Shown here piece by piece: positions 53,239 through 64,000 of a stretch of 64,000 nucleotides of DNA. Both the position numbers and the translations under genes were made by a program. The stretch spans positions 10,476,801 through 10,540,800 of the forward strand of contig NC_079978.1 in the NCBI RefSeq assembly GCF_029852145.1, given 5' to 3'. Under the pieces are notes generated by a model, which saw nothing but the letters and a program-made list of their open reading frames with translations, was not told where the DNA came from and did no database searches. Numbering within the stretch: position 1 is the stretch's first letter; every line of letters starts with the position of its first letter. The stretch is from Microplitis mediator (lineage: Eukaryota; Arthropoda; Insecta; Hymenoptera; Braconidae).

Positions 53239-54228
53239 TGTCACGTAACCATTCAGATTAATTTATAATTAATTAGTAATAAGAGTTTATAAATAGTATT
53301 TAAGTTTAAATTTAAATGGTTACGCGGGCATTTCGACACCACGCCGGTGCGGAGACAGCGTTTGCTTGTGGAGTGGCGCATGCGCGCGGCGTGAATGAGA
53401 GCATGTGCATGACAATATTTGAATTTATAATTTAAAAATAATTATCGTCAATATTGATTTTTTGTACGAAAATATTTATTATTTTGCGTTATCTGGGGGA
53501 CATAATGTGTGGTCACATTATGCCCCAATCATTGTTTTCATTTTGATTAAATTTGATATCTAGGTATCGAGGTCTTGATAAATACCGGCCGCAGGGTAGG
53601 GGAAAATCGATATTTTCCTCTCCCATATCGACACTGATTACCTGAGTTTAAATAATTATTATTTTATTAATCGTATAGTCTAAAATTATTATTTTGACAT
53701 AAATAAGTTCTAGATAAATGTATTTAATTTAATATGTATCATTCAGGTTGGGGAAAAATGTTTTTATAATTTATTTATTGGATTTAAAATAGGCCCAGAG
53801 CTAGATAATAATAATAATAATTAAGGGCGACTGTTGCACCACGTGGCTGGCCAACAAGTGGCCGGCCCAAAAAGTAATGAGAAAGGTATGGATAGTCGTG
53901 ATAAGCAGACGCTGTCGTGGTTGAATTAAAAAAAAATACGTTGCTATTACGTTTATTCGTTGTTGTCAGTTAATAGTATTGATTTAATTAAAAGTGAATA
54001 AATTCACCGGGTGATCGAGTGTCTGTGATTACTTTTGGGAAACAGTATCGAGTAAGTACTCTTGTATTCTCTTTCCATGCATTGTCACTGATAACCTCCC
54101 CGGGCATTGTTGGTATTCGCGACGTAAAATTCACGTGTGTGCATCACACACCCCCGAATAATTTCATTAATTCTGTATTTCTTTTCCCCTGAATGATACA
54201 TATATACAAATATAAAGGGTTGAATATA

Positions 54229-56227
54229 CACTGGTCACAGAAATTAAGGGATAGAAAAAAAAACCGAAATTTTTAGGTGATTTTCAACATGCTGTAACTC
54301 GGTGAAAAATGGTCATATAAAAAAACTAAAAAAAGCAAATTGTAGCCTCAAGTTTCTAGTTTTCAGATCTGGACCTCAAAATTTTTTATCATGTACGGTT
54401 CCGGAGTAATCATAAGAAAACCAACGAAAAAAAAATTTTCAAAATTTTTGCTGGTCTTTCAATACCTCTATGGGCGACAATAAATTTTTTTGAATAATCT
54501 GACTGTCTGACTTTTCTCGGAAATTTTATGCCCTTTAATTTGGTGGGCTCAAGAAGTCTCTACGACGATTTGGCGCCGAGTTATCATTGATCAAAGCAAA
54601 AAAGTCCATTTTGGCTTTGATAATCAATAACTCCGGATGTATTGGTCGTACAGAGAATGGAAGCAGGGTTTTGAAAACTGGAAAACATTCTCTATAAGGC
54701 AAAATTAGTGGCATTTGATAGAAAAATTTGTTTTAAAGCGATATTGTTTGGTAAAAAACAGGTCAAAATTCACAAATTTAAGGATATTCGGAAATCTTGC
54801 TATAACTTTGGATATAACGGATGAACAAAGGATATCTTCGACTTTTTTTCAACCTCGAAGTGTCCTGAAAAAACCCTGAAAATTTCAAATCGCTGCGATT
54901 TTTCTTTCTTAGTGCCCCGAAGCTTTGAATTTATCGATTTTGTCAAAAATCACTATAATTGGTAGTTTCTCGGTTTTTGTTCATTTTTTCGATTTGAAAA
55001 TGGTTTTTTTACCGATAATCTTCATTTCTTCGATCAAAAAGATCGATTATCGAAAAAAATTTAAAAAAAAAATTTTGAAAAAAATTTTTTTTTTTCAAAA
55101 TTTTTTTTTTCAAAAATTTTTTTTTTTCAAATTTTTTTTTTTGTTGTATCTGAAATGATTTATTATTGTCAAAAAAAAAATTCCTCAATTTTTTTTTACC
55201 GCTGTAACTGCATCTGCTTCAATTGTCAACTTAACAAACATACCCTTTGGGTAACTCTAATGCCGGCGGTAAAAAAAATTTCAGGAATTTTTTTTGACAA
55301 TGATAAATCATTGCAGATACAACAAAAAAAAAAAAATTTTTGAAAAAAAAAATTTTGAAAAAAAAAAAAATTTTTTTCAAAATTTTTTTTTTTAATTTTT
55401 TACGATAATCGATCTTTTTGATCGAAGAAATGAAGATTATCGGTAAAAAAACCATTTTCAAATCGAAAAAATGAACAAAAACCGAGAAACTACCAATTAT
55501 GGTGATTTTTGACAAAATCGATAAATTCAAAGCTTCGGGGCACTAAGAAAGAAAAATCGCAGCGATTTGAAATTTTCAGGATTTTTTCAGGACACTTTGA
55601 GGTAGAAAAAAAGTCGAAGATATCCTTTGTTCATCCGTTATATCCAAAGTTATAGCAAGATTTCCGAATATCCTTAAATTTGTGAATTTTGACCTGTTTT
55701 TTTACCAAACAATATCGCTTTAAAAAAAATTTTTCTATCAAATGCCACTAATTTTGCCTTATAGAGAATGTTTTCCAGTTTTCAAAACCCTGCTTCCATT
55801 CTCTGTACGACCAATACATCCGGAGTTATTGATTATCAAAGCCAAAATGGACTTTTTTGCTTTGATCAATGATAACTCGGCGCCAAATCGTCGTAGAGAC
55901 TTTTTGAGCCCACCAAATTAAAGGGCATAAAATTTCCGAGAGAAGTCAGACAGTCGGATTATTCAAAAAAATTTATTGTCGCCCATAGAGGTATTGAAAG
56001 ACCAGCAAAAATTTTGAAAATTTTTTTTTCGTTGGTTTTCTTATGATTACTCCGGAACCGTACATGATAAAAAATTTTGAGTTCCAGATCTGAAAACTAG
56101 AAACTTGAGGCTACAATTTGCTTTTTTTAGATTTTTTATACGACCATTTTTCACCGAGTTACAGCATGTTGAAAATCACCTAAAAATTTCGGATTTTTTT
56201 TCTATCCCTTAATTTCTGTGACCAGTG
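54229..56227. mobile_element. Long foldback element, ~1-kb arms (TIR CACTGGTCACAG)
   Basis: Nearly the whole 2.0 kb is one inverted repeat. It starts CACTGGTCACAGAAATTAAG and ends with the reverse complement. The arms extend to about 55170 and 55290, around a 110-bp centre that is itself partly self-complementary. Identity between arms is very high, with scattered single changes. TA precedes it; the right flank is TG. Overlapping ORFs at 54925-55530 are low-complexity and not genes. Bases 56228-56310 are unassigned. Confidence 0.92.
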
Positions 56228-56310
56228 TGATAAAATAAATATATTTTGTTTAAAATTTGATTAAAAAAATTAGAAATTGCGTGCTCACAGCGGTTTTCTG
56301 TATATATATA

Positions 56311-58200
<1,890 letters not shown>

Positions 58201-58789
58201 TTGTATCTATGGCTATACGCCGGCTCTGAAAAGAAAAATTCCTGAGGCGACGATGTAATCGTTCAGAGAAAAATTCCTGGACGATAATAATAATTATTAA
58301 AATCGGAATTATTATCATTTATTTTATTATTTAAGATTATTGTCATTATTAGTTAAAATTATTATACCCGAAATATTATTATTTCTTTTTCTTTTCTGTG
58401 TATAATTTACATTCATTATTTACTCCAGTGGTCAATTAATTGATATTATATTTTGGTTATAACTAATTATTGTAGGAGCAATAATTATTACTATAAAGAA
58501 ATTTATATTATTTAAAGTATAATTTTGGAAAATTGGTGAATGAGAGTGAACCGTATCTTTCTCCCCCGATAAACGGTATGGCGCCTACGTGCACTAATCC
58601 AGCCTGAGGAGCTGGTCCAGGCACATTATTGTTTTCTTTGAATTTGAATATTAAGTAAAGTCACATATATTATTATTTTCATTTTCCGAACTTTAAATTT
58701 ATAATTTGTTCTACACACGTGGGTGACCGCATGCGGTACTGGGGTTGTTCGCGTCTCCGTCGCGGATTTTAAAAACATTATTCGTTATA

Positions 58790-58807
58790 TGGCGACCGAC
58801 GTGGGGC
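58790..58807 (+). other. Primer binding site, tRNA-Lys type (element C)
   Basis: TGGCGACCGACGTGGGGC. It differs by two bases from what I expect for the complement of insect tRNA-Lys(CTT), whose acceptor ends in GGGCGCCA. Marks the start of element C. Confidence 0.65.
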
Positions 58808-59039
58808 GAGGGGGTCGTTAAATTTGAAATAGTAATTTTTGTGTAAAAAAAATATTAAATTTGCGAGATTCCACGGAGAAGTGAGACATTAAATAAAAAT
58901 TTATTGGCGGATAAAATAAAATTTGAAGATTTACTCTATTTCATTTACATTCACATTAATTACAAATTATTTTTAATTTTATAGACATTTATTATATTTA
59001 ATTTATATATACACGATAAAAAAGAGTTCGTGGAAAGTG

Positions 59040-60405
59040 ATGCTCGCCGAGTTGGACCGATTGATCAATTCAATGGCACCGATACGTGTACGCGGTGGTG
59101 CTACGGGCGATGAAACCACCCCGGGTACTAATAATAACGCGGTTGGCAATGATAACGCGGTCATTGAGGATAACGCGAACGACGATGAGAAACGGGATTC
59201 ACATGTAAGTGAAACCGATGATGATATTTCGGGTACAAAACTTGAAAGCAATCGTGGTCTTGCACCGCAGCATATGATACCGAGGATCATATCAAATTGA
59301 GTGAACCGATCTGGCCGGGAAGTAGAGATCGTGGGTGGAAACACCTCACTTGCCCATGCGACTGACCCTGGCTATAGGAGTGGCCGGGGGCGCCGGAAAG
59401 CGTCACGGACGGCCCAGGGTGATGAATCACATGAATCCTCTACTCCAGTGCCAGAATCCGAGCTCACTTGGATGTTGACGCGACCGGATGACGAAATCCG
59501 GATGATTTTATTCGGTTTGGGGTTATCAACCAACGGTGGACGTAATAAGCAGCGTGATCGGTTGAACCGATACCATAAACGGGCTCTTGGGGTTCCGGAT
59601 ACACCCTGGGATCCGTCTCAGGATGAAATACCTCATGATGTAGACGCTCGGGCGACAAATCTGACGGATGCGGAAATTCGTCGGTACTTGTTGTCACAAC
59701 AAGTCAACCCAGCGGGTACCAGCGAGGTCATTCAGGACCGTTTTCAACGGTTATTGCGGCGCGAGGACGGGGATTATGATGCCTTGGAGCCTCAGTAAGG
59801 ACGAGTTGGTCCCAGTTGGCCAAGATACTTCTGAATTTCCCGACAGTATGAATGCTTGCGTCACCGGGGCGACATTTGTACAAGCACTGCGTATGATTGA
59901 GGAGAAAATGGAACGCGGACAGCAGCGGTTATCGGATAAGTTCGATAGATTTGCCGGAACTGACCCGATTCGCGCGTCTTCACCACATGGTGGCCCAGCT
60001 GTACCTGCAACGTTGCCAGAGCTCAGCGCAATACCTGCTGTAACTCAAACCACGAGTTCTAGACGCAACGCGAGGTCTGCCAACACACACGACACCCGCG
60101 CGCATCATCAGGCGATGAATCCGCTGGCAACACAACCTGGTGGCAACACAAATCAGCAACGACAGCAAAATACCAGGCCTGGTGCCCCTCCCACTTCTAC
60201 TCAGTCACATGTTCACTTCCAGACACCGCTGAATCAGCATCGTGGCCGAGATTCTGATCGACACCCCAGCAGTTCATCGAGTGAATCGGATTCAAACGAT
60301 AGTTATACGTCTTCCTCATCTGAATACTACTCCCACCGTAGCTCGGGCCGCGAAAAACGCCATTCATCACGTGTATTTGCTCGGGATCACGGTGCAATCA
60401 CGTGA
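59040..60405 (+). pseudogene. gag: gag of element C, with two SAP-like motifs
   Basis: The frame starts at ATG 59040 (MLAELDRLINSM), meets TGA at 59298-59300, goes on in frame to 59798, then shifts (near 59780) and continues to 60405. Two segments look like SAP domains: MILFGLGLSTNGGRNKQRDRL (about 59510-59570, last residues only approximate) and IRRYLLSQQVNPAGTSEVIQ (about 59670-59740). SAP motifs bind A/T-rich DNA. A coiled segment (RMIEEKMERGQQRLSDKFDRF) and a Ser-rich tail (SSSSESDSNDSYTSSSSEYY) follow. No zinc knuckle. Broken by one stop and one frameshift. Confidence 0.65.
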
Positions 60406-60510
60406 ATTCACGTCATATGGTTGTCCAGGCTGACATCCACGCTGTTTCTGATCCACCGTGCGAGGCCAAGTGCGAAGTTGATGCCACACTTGATGAAATT
60501 ACCGCGGTAG

Positions 60511-63500
60511 GAGATCAAACAGCCACTGATAAATCAGCCGGGTGATGAAAATGGCGATTTTTGGCGATTACGTCATGGTCAACCCCGCCTACAAGTCGTT
60601 ATTAGTGCGGGTACTCGTAAAAAGGTCGCAATTATTGACACCGGAGCAAAAACAACCGCTTTTGGTGACTTCGCGAGAGAATTAATGTATGACGGGTTCC
60701 CATGTCTCTTTGAAGCTCGACCGACGCGTTTTGGGATAGCAAATCGAACGACTGACGTGAGTGGAGGCGTGGTGAATGTTAAAATGACTCTCGATAACGT
60801 TGAAGAGGTCATATTTCCGGTTCATTATATTCCTCGGTTGGCAAGTTTAAATTTGATCGGTACTAATTTCATAAATTATTTTAATATGGAATTAGACCTG
60901 AGAAACCGATTATGGCGTATACGTGGCGGTACCTGGCGTAATTTAACGTTTGAACCTGAAAATAATCTGCGTATTGAAAACGTCGCAGTGGTACACGAGC
61001 TCACGCAACATGAGACTGCGCAGTTATGTGAATTTCTAGACGCGCAGCGTAAATTAATGCCACCGGGTTTGGGGTTGACCTCGCTGGTTGAGCATGAGAT
61101 AAGACTCAAAGACGAGCGACCTATTAAACAACGTGTATACCGCCGATCACCAGTGGTTTTACCAGCATTACACGAGGCCATTAATAAAATGCTTGCCGAT
61201 GACATCATTGAGCCTGCTCCAGCATCGGAATGGTCCAGTCAGCCTATCATGGTTAAAAAGCCTGATGGATCATACCGCATGTGTGTTGATTTCCGCGACG
61301 TGAATACTGTGACTGAAAAAGACACATATCGACCGCCGGATATGATCGAGATTCTCGAGAAATGTCGTGACGCACATTATATTACGACACTCGATATGAA
61401 CTCCGCGTTTTGGCAGATCTTAATGAATCCAAATAGTCGCAAATATACTGCTTTTTGGGTCCCCGGTCGCGGTCTTTTCAGTATAAACGCATGCCGATGG
61501 GTTTATGTAACGCACCGGCGAGTTTTCAACGCGTAATGGACAAAATAATTACACCAGATTTATCCCCATATGTGTTTGCATATCTGGATGATGTAATTAT
61601 TGTCACCCCGACGTTTCAGAAACATCTTGAGATGTTAGATGTTGTCTTAAGTCGGTTACGCAACGCCGGGTTTACTTTAAATTTCGATAAAAGTAAATTT
61701 TGTCAGCCCCAAGTACGAATTTTGGGCTTTTTACTCGATAAAGATGGACTCAGGCCAGACCCTGAGAAAACTGAACCAATTCTAAATTACCCGCGGCCGA
61801 AAAATGTCAAACAAATCCGACGTTTTAACGGTATGATTAACTGGTATCACCGTCATTTAAAAAACGTCGCGTGCGTAGCCGGTCCGTTGTATCGTTTAAC
61901 GCGTAAAGATGTACCGTGGAGATAGACGGAAGCTGAGGAAGAGTCTTTCCAGTCTTTAAAGAAAGCACTCGCAGAAGCTCCAGTCTTGTCGACACCTGAC
62001 TATACATTACCGTTCACATTATATACAGATGCAAGTCAGTGTGGACTCGGTGCGGTCTTAGTTCAACGTAATGGCGATCGGGAATATTTAATTGCATGTG
62101 CAAGTAAAGCACTCAGCAGCGCGGAAGATAATTACAGCACGACTGAAAAGGAATGTCTAGTGGTAGTGTGGGCCGTGCGTAAATTTAGACATTACCTCGA
62201 AGGTTTCAAATTTACAGTCGTGACTGATCATGCCAGCCTCCGGTGGCTTATAAACGCGTGGGATCCGACGGGAAAATTAGCCCGGTGGGCTATGGAGCTC
62301 TCTGAGTACGATATGAAGATCGAATATCGAAAAGGGGCGGAAAACGAGGCTCCGGATGCCCTCTCGCGGATTTATGAAGACCAGGAACTCGTCATAAGTC
62401 AAGTTAACGCGCTGGGCGACGCCGGAAACGACGAATGGTACGACGAGAAATGTCGTCTGTTATTATCTGACCCAGAGGCACTACCTGACTACCATTACGA
62501 GAATGGTTGACTGTATTGAAGACGACCTGATTCGATGCGGCAGATACTCGGGGAAGATGACCATGACTGGAAACTAGTCATACCAACTGACCAACGAGAG
62601 CGTATACTGCAGGCAGTCCACGATGACGCGCAAGCAGGTCACTTAGGTGTCCAAAAGACATACGCACGGGCGATACTAAGATACTATTGGCCTGGAATGT
62701 TTCGTGATATACAGCAATATGTCAAAAATTGTGAACGTTGTCTTGAATCAAAGCCAGTACAACGAAAACCGATTGGTTTCATGTCACCGAGAATACCGGG
62801 TGAACCATGGGAAGTCGTGGCCGCCGATACTATGTCGTTTACGCGTTCTCGCGCGGGGTACTCGTATTGACTTGTCTTTGAGGACTTATACACACGGTGG
62901 ATCGAGTGCGTACCGGTTCGAGCTGCTAACGGAAAAACTGTTGCTAAAAGCTTTCGACAGTTCGTTATTAACCGTTGGGGCGTGCCGCGCGTGTTTTGGA
63001 CCGATAACGGACGTGAATATTTAAATCGAGACGTAGTAGAGCTCGTTCAAGAGTGCGGTATTCAGCATACTACTACCCCACCGTATCATGCCCAAGCTAA
63101 CCCGGTTGAAAGGGTCAACCGTAATTTAAAAACAATGATCATGAGTTACTTGGGTGATGATCATCGCGACTGGGACGTAAATATTCATGAATTCCAGTTC
63201 GCGTATAATACGGCGGTACATGAGTCACTCGGAATAAGTCCAGCATATTTAAATTTGGGCCGTGACCCATGCCCGATACGAAATTTTCGACGTACAGACG
63301 ATAATGACGTCGTTATTGATAATGAAGCTGACCGCAGTGGTTGGATACAGCGGATGGATCGTATGATAGAGTTGCGCGATATCGTGAACCAACGTATCCG
63401 ACGATCGTCTGAACGATACGCGGTTTATTACAATAGTAAACGTCGAAATATTTTGTTCGAGATAGGCGACCAAGTGTATAAACCTACTCACGTCTTATCG

Positions 63501-63728
63501 AAAAAGAGTGAGCAGGTTGTGGGTAAACTTGCACCGCGATATGCGGGCCCTTTTGTCATCTCGAAGGTGGTAACTCCAGTTATTGTTCAGATGGAGACCC
63601 TCGAGGGCAAATATCTTGGACGCAGCCACGTAAAATTTTTAAAATTAGTGAAACAAGCTGAAAACGTCCGTCAGAGGCAGGCTGATGCAGTCGCATGGTT
63701 AAATGCTTTATCTATATCTACTACTTGA
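60511..63728 (+). pseudogene. pol: pol of element C
   Basis: Protease: VAIIDTGAKTTAFGDFA near 60630. Reverse transcriptase: VDFRDVNTVTEKD, TLDMNSAFWQI, then after a frameshift at about 61478 MPMGLCNAPASFQRVMD and YLDDVIIV. RNase H: YTDASQCGLGAVL and TEKECLVVVWAVRKFRHYL. Integrase: HHCC (AGHLGVQKTYARAILRYYW, CERCLESK) and core (AADTMSF, WTDNGREYL, NPVERVNRNLK), with RYAGPFVIS as GPY/F motif. From 61455 the frame is constant and broken only by TAG 61923, TGA 62508, TGA 62517 and TGA 62868. An old inactive copy. Confidence 0.9.
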
Positions 63729-64000
63729 CCTTTCTATACTTATCTACTGCTATCTGTCACTATCACTGTTTAATACTATTCTGTTGCTTATCTACTACTG
63801 TTCTACTGCCACCTACAACTATCACTATTGCTTGTCTGCTGTCAATCGTGTATTTTGTATTAATACCCCAGGGAAATTGATATAATAAATAATATTTATA
63901 TAGAAATGCTGTACCACGAGTGGATTCAAAACCCGAACTTGGCGGTGGACACCTACCATCTGCATGGACCCGGGTGCGTATGGATCCTGGGGCTAAAATG
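63729..64000. other. Non-coding sequence after pol of element C
   Basis: A pyrimidine-rich stretch with repeated ctactg/ctatca phrases runs to about 63840. No env or LTR start recognised before the window ends. Confidence 0.5.

Larger units (their letters stand above)
58790..63728 (+). mobile_element. Decayed Ty3/Gypsy element C (gag-pol)
   Basis: Order is primer site, gag, protease, reverse transcriptase, RNase H, integrase on the plus strand. It is GC-richer than its surroundings. gag has one nonsense codon and one frameshift; pol has one frameshift and four nonsense codons. Reverse transcriptase and integrase are only distantly like those of elements A and B. No env is seen before the window ends, and no 3' LTR is identified in 63729-64000. 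Confidence 0.9.

Noticed and set aside
54925..55530. ORFs rich in Phe/Lys in the 54.2-56.2 kb foldback
   Set aside because: They are translations of A and T runs in an inverted repeat and appear as mirror images on both arms.

Overview
This is AT-rich eukaryotic DNA, most likely from an insect. Evidence is the Ty3/Gypsy elements with envelope genes, a BEL/Pao element, long foldback elements and microsatellites. I found no recognisable host housekeeping gene. The species is not determinable from the window; a hymenopteran would fit but is a guess. Almost everything that codes here is retroelement-derived.

Layout. (A) 0.5-10.9 kb, plus strand: a decayed Gypsy/errantivirus-like element (LTR, tRNA-Leu primer site, gag, pol with two protease-like domains, F-type env). 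Its pol is interrupted by a foldback carrying a tRNA-like sequence. No 3' LTR is visible. 10.9-14.9 kb holds non-coding repeats, a broken small ORF and MITE-like inverted repeats. (B) 14.9-46.0 kb is a nest three layers deep. A putative solo LTR of about 2.1 kb is split by a very large Gypsy element on the minus strand (15341-44352, about 21.8 kb once the inner insert is discounted, 1973-bp LTRs, TSD ATAG). That element's gag is in turn split by a BEL/Pao element on the plus strand (32688-39875, 721-bp LTRs, TSD AGTGT). LTR pairs of both elements differ by about one base each, so both insertions look recent. (C) 46-58.8 kb: LTR fragments, a nested tandem-repeat array and four long inverted-repeat elements. 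(D) 58.8-63.7 kb: a third, decayed Gypsy element with a tRNA-Lys primer site, gag with SAP-like motifs, and pol.

The most interesting object is the large minus-strand Gypsy element. Reading along it: 5' LTR, tRNA-Leu primer site, a 2.3-kb leader with three short basic ORFs that share a motif, gag, pol (1530 aa, intact), a 698-aa glycoprotein resembling class III (chuvirus-type) fusogens, a second 636-aa glycoprotein of baculovirus-F/errantivirus env type without a visible cleavage/fusion-peptide segment, three compactly packed ORFs of unknown function (169, 164 and 286 aa), then a 3.6-kb segment that carries an apparent three-exon gene in antisense, a polypurine tract and the 3' LTR. Two different envelope-type genes plus three accessory ORFs in one young LTR element is unusual. 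All family assignments come from reading motifs by eye; no database search was run.
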